A stretch of DNA of 27,200 bases from CAZDYI01 sp964509765 (GCA_964509765.1 CAZDYI010000118.1:1-27200); one strand, 5' to 3'. Counted from the stretch's first letter, positions 17,587-24,572 are shown. The notes: a model not told the origin generated them from the letters alone. Translations and numbers: made by a program.

Positions 17587-18078
17587 CTACTCGGCTAGGG
17601 AGACGACCGCCTCGATCTCGACCGTTATGCCGTTCGGCAGCGAACCGACCCCGACCGCGGACCTCGCGTGGGAGCCGCGCTCGGTGCCGAACACCTCGAC
17701 GAGCAGGTCCGAGCAGCCGTCGATGACCTTCGGGTGGTCGGTGAACTCCGGTACCGCGTTGACCATCCCGAGCAGCTTCACCACGGACCGGACCCGGTCG
17801 AGGGAGCCGAACTCGGCGCGCATCGCCGCTAGCAGCACGAGGCCGGTCCTGCGGGCGTGCTCCCGGGCCTGGTCTGCGTCGACGTCCAGCCCGACCTTGC
17901 CGGTGGCCATGGTACCGTCCTCGAGCAGCGGCCCCTGGCCGGACAGGTAGGCGAGCCCGCCCTCGGTCCGGGAGTAGGAGAAGTTGCCCACCGGCGCAGG
18001 CAGGGGAGGGAGCTCTATGCCCAGCTCAAGGAGCCTGGCCTCGGCCGTTTCGGCCGCGGCCCCGTCCGCCCGGCTCAC
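17587..18078 (-). CDS. RidA/YjgF-family enamine/imine deaminase
   Basis: 163 residues from a GTG that overlaps the regulator stop by 4 nt (GTGA). It follows the longer RidA subgroup (about 150 residues) with YLSGQGPLLEDGTMATGKVG, the central LAAMRAEFGSLDRVRSVVKLLGMVNA and the active-site region HARSAVGVGSLPNGITVEIEA. The Arg of HARSAVG aligns with the catalytic Arg of RidA. RidA proteins hydrolyse reactive enamine/imine intermediates released by PLP enzymes. Its place in the same operon as a SelA-fold PLP eliminase is therefore biochemically sensible. Cytosolic; no signal peptide. Confidence 0.9.
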   Translation of the reverse strand: MSRADGAAAETAEARLLELGIELPPLPAPVGNFSYSRTEGGLAYLSGQGPLLEDGTMATGKVGLDVDADQAREHARRTGLVLLAAMRAEFGSLDRVRSVVKLLGMVNAVPEFTDHPKVIDGCSDLLVEVFGTERGSHARSAVGVGSLPNGITVEIEAVVSLAE

Positions 18079-18767
18079 CTGCCGGCGAGGATGCGCAGCA
18101 GGTAGCCCCGCGTCCTGTCCGCCGCCCCGGCGCCGTCGCCGTCGGCGATCGCCGAGCAGATCGGGCGCAGGTCCTCGGTCGCCTGGTTGCGGATGATCCG
18201 CGCGACCTTCGCGTTGAGGTTGCGGCCGTCGTAGTTGGCGGCCCTGCGGGCCCGGTGGATGCTGTCGAACACCGACAGCAAAAAGCGGTTGCTCGCGATC
18301 ACGTAGATCCCGCGGTGGAAGGCGTAGATCGCCTCCTTGAAGGCGAGCCAGTCGCCGTCCGCCCCCACCTTGCGCAGCCTGCGCTCGAGGGCGGCGACGC
18401 CGGCCGCGTCGTCCATCGCCGCGGCGGTCGACGCAACCTCGGGCTCGAAGTGCAGCCGCGCCTCGACCATGTCGTAGAAGGAGTGCGAGAACCCCCGGGT
18501 GAGGCTCACGCCCGCGTCGCGCATCTCGAACAGCGACGAGGCGTCGGCGGAAAGGAACGTGCCCGAGCCCACCTTGCGCTCGACCAGTCCCTCGGCCTGC
18601 ATGCGCAGCAGGGCGCTGCGCACTACGCCGCGGCCGACGAGGAAGCGCCTGGCGATCTCGCGTTCGTTCGGCAGCTTGTCGCCCGGGGCGTACTGCCCGG
18701 ACCGGATCGTCTCGACCAGCCTCCCGTATGTGTCCCCGGGCGCCGCGCGCTCGGTTGCCTGCCTCAT
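18075..18767 (-). CDS. GntR/FadR-family transcriptional regulator (FCD domain)
   Basis: 230 residues. The N-terminal winged helix (about 12-78) contains IRSGQYAPGDKLPNEREIARRF, GRGVVRSALLRMQAEGLVERK and the wing VGSGTFLS. The C-terminal all-helical FCD-type sensor domain (about 95-225) has MVEARLHFEPEVAS, FHRGIYVIASNRFLLSVFDSIHRAR and RIIRNQATEDL. Such proteins bind an operator as dimers and are released by a sugar acid or related ligand. The gene starts next to a 34-bp perfect dyad and is divergent from the binding-protein gene. It is thus the likely local regulator of both arms and of itself. Confidence 0.92.
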   Translation of the reverse strand: MRQATERAAPGDTYGRLVETIRSGQYAPGDKLPNEREIARRFLVGRGVVRSALLRMQAEGLVERKVGSGTFLSADASSLFEMRDAGVSLTRGFSHSFYDMVEARLHFEPEVASTAAAMDDAAGVAALERRLRKVGADGDWLAFKEAIYAFHRGIYVIASNRFLLSVFDSIHRARRAANYDGRNLNAKVARIIRNQATEDLRPICSAIADGDGAGAADRTRGYLLRILAGR

Positions 18768-18775
18768 CGATGGGG

Positions 18776-18781
18776 ATTCTA
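18776..18781 (-). promoter_or_regulatory. Extended -10 candidate for the gntR-type regulator
   Basis: TGCTAGAAT on the minus strand is an extended -10 element 9 nt before the regulator ATG. The predicted start of transcription is within a few bases of the ATG, which would make the mRNA nearly leaderless. No good -35 box is visible. Confidence 0.4.
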
Positions 18782-18805
18782 GCAACAGGCGGCGAAATGC
18801 CCCCC

Positions 18806-18839
18806 GGATTGGGCGATTGACTAACCAATCGCCCAATCC
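18806..18839. promoter_or_regulatory. Perfect 34-bp dyad, likely GntR operator
   Basis: Two 14-nt arms (GGATTGGGCGATTG and its exact reverse complement) flank a 6-nt centre ACTAAC. The dyad lies between the divergent regulator and binding-protein genes. Its inner part TTG-N6-CAA has the size of FadR-subfamily half-site spacing. It lacks a T-tract and sits in a divergent promoter region, which argues for a protein-binding site and not a terminator. Confidence 0.7.
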
Positions 18840-18920
18840 TCCCGCCCCTGTGGTAAGATTCACCCGCCCGCCGCCCGACAGGGGCGACACACGGGGCGGT
18901 TTCAATCTGGAGGGTTTGGA

Positions 18921-20258
18921 ATGAGAAAAGGCATTGCAATTGCGCTCGCGGCCACGGCCGCGGCATCGCTGTCCGCCGCGGTCCTGGCGGACTTCGACTG
19001 GAAGAGGTTCTCCGGGCAGGAGGTCACGGTCATGCTGCCGGAGCACCCCGTCACGGACGGGCTGAGGACCCTGGTCGACCAGTTCGAGCGCGACACCGGC
19101 ATCGAGGTCAACCTGCAGACTATGGCCGAGGACCTCTACTTCGACAGGATGGAGGTCGCCCTGCGCGGCAGCTCCGGCGAGACCGACGTCTACTTCCTGC
19201 CGATGGACTCGACCGCCTTCACCCAGTACAGCGCGGGCCTGATCAAGCCGCTGTCGCCGTACATCGACGACGCGGACATGACCTCGCCGGACTACGACAT
19301 CAGGGACTTCCCCTCGGGCTTCCTCGACACCACCCGCTACCCGGGCGGAACGGCGGACTCCCAGTACTACGGGATACCGGCATCCTTCGAGGTCTACATC
19401 CTGCTCTACAACAAGGACATGGTCAACCAGTACCTCGGCGGCAAGGTCCCGGAGACCATGCCCGAGCTGCTCAAGGCGGCCGAGAAGATCAAGGCCGACA
19501 GCGGCGGCAGCGTCGCGGGCTCGGTGATGCGCGGCATCCGCTCCGACACCCTGATCGACACGATCTCGGGCGTCGTTTTCAACGCCTGGGGCAACCCGTC
19601 CGACGTCAAGGCCCCCTACGGGATCTGGTTCGACGGCTCGTGGTCCAGCCCGAGGATCGACGACCCGAAGATCGTGCGCGGCCTGGCGGACTACGCCTCG
19701 CTGATGAAGTCCGGCCCGATCAACATCCTGTCGATCGACTGGCCCGACGCCGAGCAGGTCTTCAAGCAGCAGCGCGCCGCGTTCTTCATCGACGCGAGCT
19801 TGTTCGCGCCCGGCCTCGAGGACCCCTCCTCGCCGATCTCCGGCAAGATCGGCTACCGCCTGATCCCCCCGCAGAGGGCCGGCGGCAAATCGTACACGGC
19901 GCACTGGGGATGGGGCTTCGGCGTCCCGGCGAACTCGGACAACCCGGAGGCCGGCTGGTACTTCATCCAGTACATGACCAACAAGCAAAGCGAGCCCAAG
20001 ATCGGCAAGCTGCACTGGGGCGCGGTCCGCAACTCCAGCCAGACCAACCCCGAGTACACCGGCTCGCTCAACCCCGAGTACGCCAAGGTGGTCGGCGAGG
20101 CGACCAAGACCTCCAAGACCTCGGTGGTCTTCCGCGAGGGCTTCTCGGAGCTCGCCCTGACCCTGGTCGACGCGATCCAGGCGATCCACGGCGGCGAGTC
20201 GCCTGACTCGGCCGCGGCCGCGGCCCAGGCCGACTTCAGGCGCATAGCGGGCAACTGA
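18921..20258 (+). CDS. Sugar ABC transporter substrate-binding protein
   Basis: 445 residues. A classical signal peptide (about 1-23, cleavage after AAVLA) lacks a lipobox Cys, so the protein is a soluble periplasmic binder. The mature protein follows the extracellular solute-binding family 1 pattern: VTVMLPEHPVTDGLRTLVDQF early, a DVYFLPMD segment, YYGIPASFEVYILLYNKDM, a long central region with AFFIDASLFAPGLE, and a late WGWGFGVPANSDNPEAGWYF. The family binds sugars or polyols; the ligand is unknown. The start is fixed by GGAGGG 6 nt before the ATG. It heads the rightward arm, downstream of the 34-bp dyad. Confidence 0.93.
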   Translation: MRKGIAIALAATAAASLSAAVLADFDWKRFSGQEVTVMLPEHPVTDGLRTLVDQFERDTGIEVNLQTMAEDLYFDRMEVALRGSSGETDVYFLPMDSTAFTQYSAGLIKPLSPYIDDADMTSPDYDIRDFPSGFLDTTRYPGGTADSQYYGIPASFEVYILLYNKDMVNQYLGGKVPETMPELLKAAEKIKADSGGSVAGSVMRGIRSDTLIDTISGVVFNAWGNPSDVKAPYGIWFDGSWSSPRIDDPKIVRGLADYASLMKSGPINILSIDWPDAEQVFKQQRAAFFIDASLFAPGLEDPSSPISGKIGYRLIPPQRAGGKSYTAHWGWGFGVPANSDNPEAGWYFIQYMTNKQSEPKIGKLHWGAVRNSSQTNPEYTGSLNPEYAKVVGEATKTSKTSVVFREGFSELALTLVDAIQAIHGGESPDSAAAAAQADFRRIAGN

Positions 20259-20269
20259 CCTTCTGGCTG

Positions 20270-20298
20270 GCGGCCCCGGCTCCTCCGTCCGGGGCCGC
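20270..20298 (+). other. GC-rich stem-loop between binding-protein and permease genes
   Basis: A perfect 10-bp stem (GCGGCCCCGG with its complement) encloses a 9-nt loop and ends 3 nt before the permease GTG. There is no T-tract. By analogy with other binding-protein operons it could protect the upstream mRNA and lower permease translation; this is inference. Confidence 0.6.
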
Positions 20299-20301
20299 AC
20301 G

Positions 20302-21168
20302 GTGCGCGCAGCGGGGCTGGCCGACCGCCCTGCGCTCTTCCTCCTGCCGTGCGTGGCGGCGCTGGCGTTCGCCAGCCTGCTGCCGGCGCTCTCGGCGGTC
20401 GTCCTGTCGCTCCACGACTACAACTGGGGCAAGAGGTTCGACTTCGTCGGGCTGGCCAACTACGCCGAGCTGCTCGGCGACCGCGAGTTCTGGACCGTCG
20501 CGCGCAACACGCTGGTGTTCGCGGTCTGCGCCTGCGCGGTCGAGGTCGCGCTCGGGCTCTACCTTGCAACGCAGGTCGACCGCCTGCCGATCAAGGGCAA
20601 CGTCGTCCGGGCGCTGCTGATGACGCCGCTGATGGTCTCGGGGATCATCGTCGCGCTCATGTCCAAGGTGATGTTCGACCCGTTCCTGGGGATCATCAAC
20701 CACCTGATCTCGCTTTTCGGGCTCGGGCCCTCGGCGTTCTACGGCTCGCCTGACACAGCCATGGCGAGCGTGGTTGCGGTCGACGTCTGGTGGCAGACCG
20801 CCTTTGTCTTCATCATCATGCTCGCAGGCCTGCAGAACCTGCCGCGCGGGCCGCTCGAGGCCGCCCAGGTAGAGGGCGCGAGCGACTTCCAGATCTTCTG
20901 GCGGATCAAGTTCCCGCTGCTGCTGCCGCTGCTGCTGACCGTCGTCGTCTTCCGCTCGATCGACACGCTAAAGGTGTTCGACATAGTGTTCGGGACGACG
21001 GGCGGCGGGCCGAACCTGTCGACCGAGGTGATGCAGACCCTGGCGTACCGCACCTCGTACGGCTACCTGCAGATCGGCAAGTCGATGACGATCATGGTCC
21101 TGTTCTCGGTTTCGATCCTGGCGCTGTGCTTCGTCTACGTCCGGCTGCAGCCGGAGGCCGACAGGTGA
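20302..21168 (+). CDS. Sugar ABC transporter permease 1 (MalF/UgpA-type)
   Basis: 288 residues, about six membrane helices. The ATPase-contact EAA loop is visible in PRGPLEAAQVEGASDFQIFWRIKFPLL, the sequence being split here by family-typical spacing. The N-terminal helix starts LFLLPCVAALAFASLLPAL and the next segment SLHDYNWGKRFDFVGLANY is typical of the MalF/UgpA group. The start is a GTG directly after a stem-loop, 43 nt past the binding-protein stop, with no clear ribosome-binding site; an alternative start is possible. It pairs with the next permease to form the channel. Confidence 0.9.
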   Translation: MRAAGLADRPALFLLPCVAALAFASLLPALSAVVLSLHDYNWGKRFDFVGLANYAELLGDREFWTVARNTLVFAVCACAVEVALGLYLATQVDRLPIKGNVVRALLMTPLMVSGIIVALMSKVMFDPFLGIINHLISLFGLGPSAFYGSPDTAMASVVAVDVWWQTAFVFIIMLAGLQNLPRGPLEAAQVEGASDFQIFWRIKFPLLLPLLLTVVVFRSIDTLKVFDIVFGTTGGGPNLSTEVMQTLAYRTSYGYLQIGKSMTIMVLFSVSILALCFVYVRLQPEADR

Positions 21169-22007
21169 CCGGGGGCATGGCCGCCCGCCTGCCGGCGCCG
21201 GGCCGGGCCTGGTCCTGCGCGTTCGTCGCCGGAGCGCTGCTCGCGACGCTGTTCCCGATCTACTGGGTGCTGACGATCTCGCTCAAGAGCGAGGCCGACG
21301 CCTTCGCATCGCCGCCGCTGTGGCTGTTCGAGCCCGTCTGGGAGAACTACGCCAAGCTGTGGGAGAACGAGACCTACCGCTCGTCGTTCCTGAACTCGGC
21401 GATCGTGACTCTCGTGAGCGTAGCGCTGTCGATGGCCATCAGCGTGCCCGCGGCGTACGCGCTGTGCCGGCTGAACCCGCGCGGCGCGCGGGGGCTGGCG
21501 GTCTGGCTGCTGCTCGCGTACATGCTGCCCGAGTTCTTGTTCATCATCCCGATGTACGGCATGTACCAGCACCTCGGCCTGTACGACACCCACCTCGGCC
21601 TGGCGCTGGTCTACCAGTCCCACGTCGTCCCGTTCTCGATCTGGATGCTGCGGAGCTTCTTTGCCGAGATCCCGCGCGCGCTCGACGAGGCCGCGACGCT
21701 CGAGGGCGCAGGTCACTGGCGGATACTGATGCGGATCTACGTTCCGTCGTCGCTGCCGGGCCTTGCCGCGACCGGGGTCCTCAACGCGATCTGGGTCTGG
21801 AACGAGCTTGCGATCGCGCTCGGGCTGACCTTCTCGAAGGCCCAGACAGTGACAGTCGGGGTGACGTCCTTCCGTGGCTACGCCTCGATCGACTGGGGGG
21901 CGATGGCGGCGGCCTCGATGGTCGCGCTCGCGCCGATGTTCCTGCTGTCGTTCTTCGCCCAGCGGCACATCGTCAAGGGTCTCACCCTCGGCGCGGTCAA
22001 GGGCTGA
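21165..22007 (+). CDS. Sugar ABC transporter permease 2 (MalG/UgpE-type)
   Basis: 280 residues if translation starts at the GTG overlapping the previous stop by 4 nt. An in-frame ATG at 21177 would give 276. About six helices are predicted. The EAA loop reads ALDEAATLEGAGHWRILMRI, and the N-terminal LATLFPIYWVLTISLKSEADAF is typical for MalG-like subunits. The C-terminus ends FAQRHIVKGLTLGAVKG, a very common ending in this family. It completes the transporter whose ATPase is on the other arm. Confidence 0.93.
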   Translation: MTGGMAARLPAPGRAWSCAFVAGALLATLFPIYWVLTISLKSEADAFASPPLWLFEPVWENYAKLWENETYRSSFLNSAIVTLVSVALSMAISVPAAYALCRLNPRGARGLAVWLLLAYMLPEFLFIIPMYGMYQHLGLYDTHLGLALVYQSHVVPFSIWMLRSFFAEIPRALDEAATLEGAGHWRILMRIYVPSSLPGLAATGVLNAIWVWNELAIALGLTFSKAQTVTVGVTSFRGYASIDWGAMAAASMVALAPMFLLSFFAQRHIVKGLTLGAVKG

Positions 22008-22067
22008 CCGAGCCGCCGCCTTTCCGGCCCGCGGGCGGCAGTGCGGTAACATCACCGCCCCGAGCCC

Positions 22068-22712
22068 ATGCTTCAAGGACCGCTCCCCGACTTCAGCCCG
22101 CCGCTGGTGGCGATCCTGCGCGGCATCAGGCCCGATGAGGCGCTGCCGGTCGGCGAGGCCCTGGTCGGCGCCGGCATACGTGTGATGGAGGTCACCCTCA
22201 ACTCGCCGGACCCGCTCAAGTCGATCAAGGCGCTCAGCGGAAGAATGGACCCGGGCGTGTACGTCGGAGCCGGAACGGTGCTCGATCCCAAGGAGGTCGA
22301 CGAGATCAGGAAGGCGGGCGGCTCGCTGATCGTCTCGCCCAACCTGGACGCGCGGGTGGTCAAGCGCACGAAGGAGCTCGACATGGTCTCGGTCCCGGGC
22401 TGCATGACCCCGACCGAGGTCATCGAGGCGTTCCGGGCGGGGGCCGACATGGCCAAGCTCTTTCCCGGCGAGGTGATAAATCCGGCGGCGGTCCGCGCCC
22501 TGCGTGCGGTTGTCCCGCCGAGGCGCAGTGGCGAACACACTAGGTTCATCGTCACGGGCGGGGTGTCGCTCGACAACATGAAGGACTACTTCGACGCCGG
22601 GGCCTACGGCGTGGGCTTGGGCTCGGCTCTCTACAGGCCGGGCAAGACGGCGGAGGAGGTCGGCGCGGACGCGGCGAGGTTCGTGAAAAAATACAACAGC
22701 ATCACGAAGTAG
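22068..22712 (+). CDS. 2-dehydro-3-deoxy-6-phosphogalactonate/-gluconate aldolase family
   Basis: 214 residues, the usual length for this class I aldolase family (Eda, DgoA, DgaF). It splits 2-keto-3-deoxy-6-phospho sugar acids into pyruvate and glyceraldehyde 3-phosphate. VAILRGIRPDEALPVGEALV and VMEVTLNSPDPLKSI (catalytic Glu41) are closest to the DgoA type. Schiff-base Lys130 lies in MAKLFPGE, and VTGGVSLDNMKDYFDAGAYGVGLGS closes the barrel. With the SelA-fold enzyme and RidA it forms a coherent amino-sugar-acid or sugar-acid route. A TAACAT box at about 22050 could be a -10, but no strong ribosome-binding site is seen. Confidence 0.92.
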   Translation: MLQGPLPDFSPPLVAILRGIRPDEALPVGEALVGAGIRVMEVTLNSPDPLKSIKALSGRMDPGVYVGAGTVLDPKEVDEIRKAGGSLIVSPNLDARVVKRTKELDMVSVPGCMTPTEVIEAFRAGADMAKLFPGEVINPAAVRALRAVVPPRRSGEHTRFIVTGGVSLDNMKDYFDAGAYGVGLGSALYRPGKTAEEVGADAARFVKKYNSITK

Positions 22713-22765
22713 CACAGCCAAGGAGGCAGACAAGTTCCGAATCCGTGGTAGCATGTTTCCATCAC

Positions 22766-22806
22766 GGCCCGCCACGCCTCTGAATCAAGCGCACCCGGCG
22801 GGTCAC
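22766..22806 (+). repeat. 41-nt hairpin repeat, copy 1
   Basis: Identical over all 41 nt to copy 2 (22892-22932). The outer arms GGCCCGCC and GGCGGGTC pair over 8 bp (one G-U). An inner CGC/GCG stem encloses CTCTGAATCAA. The upstream flank TAGCATGTT is shared with copy 3 and could be a -10 box. It is not followed by a T-tract. Confidence 0.85.
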
Positions 22807-22860
22807 CTATACGAAACCGGTCACTTTGGAATCAGTGGTGTTTTTCTCTTGAAGAAGTGC

Positions 22861-22866
22861 TATAAT
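22861..22866 (+). promoter_or_regulatory. Extended -10 promoter upstream of the Abi gene
   Basis: TGCTATAAT is a full extended -10 element. No clear -35 is present at 17 nt. The predicted leader of about 70 nt contains the whole of repeat copy 2 and its T-tract before the Abi start. Confidence 0.6.
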
Positions 22867-22891
22867 TAAACCCAAGCAACCAAGGAAACGA

Positions 22892-22932
22892 GGCCCGCCA
22901 CGCCTCTGAATCAAGCGCACCCGGCGGGTCAC
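22892..22932 (+). repeat. 41-nt hairpin repeat, copy 2, followed by a T-tract
   Basis: Exact copy of the 22766 repeat. It is followed by ACATTTTTT, so hairpin plus T-run resembles a Rho-independent terminator or attenuator located between the promoter at 22861 and the Abi start at 22942. It could equally be a small RNA whose 3' end is formed here. No Shine-Dalgarno lies between it and the ATG. Confidence 0.85.
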
Positions 22933-22941
22933 ATTTTTTAA

Positions 22942-23876
22942 ATGTCCGAAACAAGTCGCGAGTACAGCAAAAAGGCGAAGACGCTTGAAGAGCTGGTCAT
23001 TGATTTAAAGGATCGTGGCCTGATCATTGGCGATGAGGACAATTTAATGAAAGAGCTCAACTTTGTTGGCTACTACCGTCTGCGGGATATATGCTCGCAT
23101 TCCTTCGCGGCGACGGAACAGACAGGCATCAATACTTCCGTGAAGGGACGACCATTGAGCAGGTGCTGAATGTATATTCCTTCGACATGAAATTGCGTTT
23201 GTCAGTCCTGGAATTCATAGAAATGATTGAGGTCGGCTTTAGAGGCATCATAACCGAGGCAATGTGCCCTGCTTACGGGCCACACTGGTACTTGGAGAGT
23301 TCGCACTATAACAATGACGAGAAGTATAAATTCGTCATCCGGACCATCAAAAGACAAATCAATTTCAATCAAAGACGAGACCCACATAAAATTCACTTGG
23401 ACCTGTGGCACTACTTCAACAAATACAGTTCACCATCCATGCCGCCATTCTGGATGATATGCGAATCGATTAGTTTCGGTTTGATGTCTAAACTTTATCT
23501 GAGCTTGAACAGAAGGCACAGAATACAAATCGCGAATCAGTTGGATCTGCATGAGTTCGCTGTGGGTTCTTGGATTCATACCTTGTGCTTTCTTAGGAAC
23601 TGTTGTGCCCATTTCGTCAGAATCTGGGATCGCGATTTCTCAATCACTCCGGCCATGTTCAAAGACTACAAAGCCGAACTTGAACCATACAAAAAATTCT
23701 ACGTCCAATCTGTGGTCCTGCAAGTGTTGTCCAGACCTTTTCGGTCTGGAAACAGCTGGGCCATGAGGCTGAAGAAACTGTTCGATGAACATCCTGATCT
23801 TGACACTAAGCGAATGGGTTTTCCCGAAGATTGGCACGACAGGGATGTTTGGCAGGACAGGAAGGCCGAGAGCTAG
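22942..23876 (+). pseudogene. Abi_2-family (AbiD/AbiF-like) abortive-infection HEPN protein with an apparent 1-nt deletion
   Basis: Two overlapping frames together make one Abi_2-type protein of about 310 residues. The first frame gives KKAKTLEELVIDLKDRGLI and ends its homology at ELNFVGYYRL (through 23082). The family motif then continues in the frame of 23091 as GYMLAFLRGDGTD, REGTTIEQVLNVYSFDMKLR, IEVGFRGIITEAM, YGPHWYL, SPSMPPFWMICESISFGLMSKLY and the HEPN active site RNCCAHFVRIWDR. Losing one base of the codon after CTG at 23080-23082 explains the break. It may be true decay or a sequence error. Abi_2 proteins block phage growth; the Rx4H motif indicates ribonuclease activity. Base composition and codon use are AT-richer than the neighbours, which suggests transfer. 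Confidence 0.85.
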
Positions 23877-24003
23877 GTTTGTTCCGCAATAATTCCTGCA
23901 GTCCGGTCACAGCAGATCGATGTTGCCAGGGATTTGTGCATTGAGCACGTTCTCAAGGTGTTGAAAAAAAAACAACAAAATTATGTTCGGCAGCCCAGCA
24001 TGC

Positions 24004-24033
24004 TTGCATGCGACATGAATGGAAGCATATACT
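24004..24033 (+). promoter_or_regulatory. Promoter candidate of the tRNA array
   Basis: TTGCAT (24004-24009), an 18-nt spacer and TATACT (24028-24033) precede the first tRNA. The predicted start, about 24040, is only 1-3 nt before tRNA-Asp, so little 5' processing would be needed. An alternative is TTGAAA at 23961 with TATGTT at 23982 (15-nt spacer). Confidence 0.5.
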
Positions 24034-24041
24034 GACACAAC

Positions 24042-24118
24042 GGAGCAGTGGTCCAGCAGGCCAGGACGCCTGCCTGTCACGCAGGAGATCGCGGGTTCGA
24101 GTCCCGCCTGTTCCGCCA
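24042..24118 (+). tRNA. tRNA-Asp(GTC)
   Basis: Canonical 77-nt cloverleaf: acceptor GGAGCAG/CTGTTCC, anticodon loop CTGTCAC, T-loop TTCGAGT, discriminator G and encoded CCA. First gene of the array, 36 nt before the next tRNA. Confidence 0.95.
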
Positions 24119-24154
24119 GTTCTAAAACAAAACGGGGAAACAACGTTGGATTGT

Positions 24155-24230
24155 GGGGGCGTAGCTCAGACGGAAGAGCACCGCGTTTGCACTGCGGATG
24201 TCGAGAGTTCGATTCTCTCCGCTTCCACCA
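24155..24230 (+). tRNA. tRNA-Ala(TGC)
   Basis: 76 nt. Acceptor GGGGGCG/CGCTTCC includes the G3-U70 pair that marks alanine tRNAs. Anticodon loop TTTGCAC, T-loop TTCGATT, A73 and encoded CCA. Confidence 0.95.
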
Positions 24231-24244
24231 CAAACAATCCTGCC

Positions 24245-24314
24245 GGCGGCTAGCCGAGAGAGCAGGGGGCGTCCGGACGGACGCCCGGGGACACACCGAG
24301 ATTCCCCACCGCCA
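24245..24314 (+). other. Structured tRNA-like spacer without tRNA loops
   Basis: Between tRNA-Ala and tRNA-Pro the DNA can fold into an outer 5-bp stem (GGCGG/CCGCC) enclosing two hairpins. One is 8 bp (24267-24286, loop GGAC); the other is 5 bp (GGGGA/TCCCC, 11-nt loop), and the segment ends CCA. It lacks the TTC loop and a plausible anticodon loop, so it is not called a tRNA; it may be a decayed one or a separate RNA. Confidence 0.4.
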
Positions 24315-24325
24315 ACCGAATTCGT

Positions 24326-24399
24326 CGGGGTGTAGCGTAACGGAAGCGCGCGTGGTTTGGGACCATGCGGTGGAGGTTCGATTCCTTCCATCCCGACCA
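24326..24399 (+). tRNA. tRNA-Pro(TGG)
   Basis: 74 nt. Acceptor CGGGGTG/CATCCCG starts with C1-G72, as expected for bacterial proline tRNAs. Anticodon loop TTTGGGA, T-loop TTCGATT, A73 and CCA. The D-stem is short (GCG/CGC). Confidence 0.94.
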
Positions 24400-24572
24400 A
24401 CAAATCGCGCAGGGATTGCCTCTCGAAATGCCCGGCAGGGTTGACGCACACTATCCCCAAGGAGCGGCGTGGTAGGCCACCGCCGCATTCACCTGGCGGA
24501 AGGGGACGCCTACTCCCCTCCCGTTGCATTTTTTTTTTCGCGGCCGTCGCGCAGCCGGCCGCCCCGGAGAAC
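24400..24572 (+). other. Spacer splitting the tRNA array, with hairpins and a T10 run
   Basis: 173 nt without a tRNA. It contains a CGGCG..TGG/CCA..CGCCG hairpin near 24465-24485. A second stem (GGAAGGGGA against TCCCCTCCC, one mismatch) lies around 24499-24523, and ten T residues follow at 24529-24538. Hairpin and T-run could be a partial terminator after the first three tRNAs, but the 5-nt gap between them weakens this. No open reading frame of note. Confidence 0.4.

Noticed and set aside
22766..22932. Two identical 41-nt repeats 85 nt apart as a CRISPR array
   Set aside because: Only two intact copies, spacer much too long, a promoter lies between them, no cas genes, and diverged copies lie 3.5 kb away.
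23080..23095. Programmed ribosomal frameshift in the Abi gene
   Set aside because: No slippery heptamer or downstream stimulator is seen at the frame change; a simple base loss explains the motif break better.
24155..24230. Weak-looking acceptor stem of tRNA-Ala as decay
   Set aside because: The G3-U70 pair is the expected alanine identity element; only the extra G4-U69 wobble is unusual.
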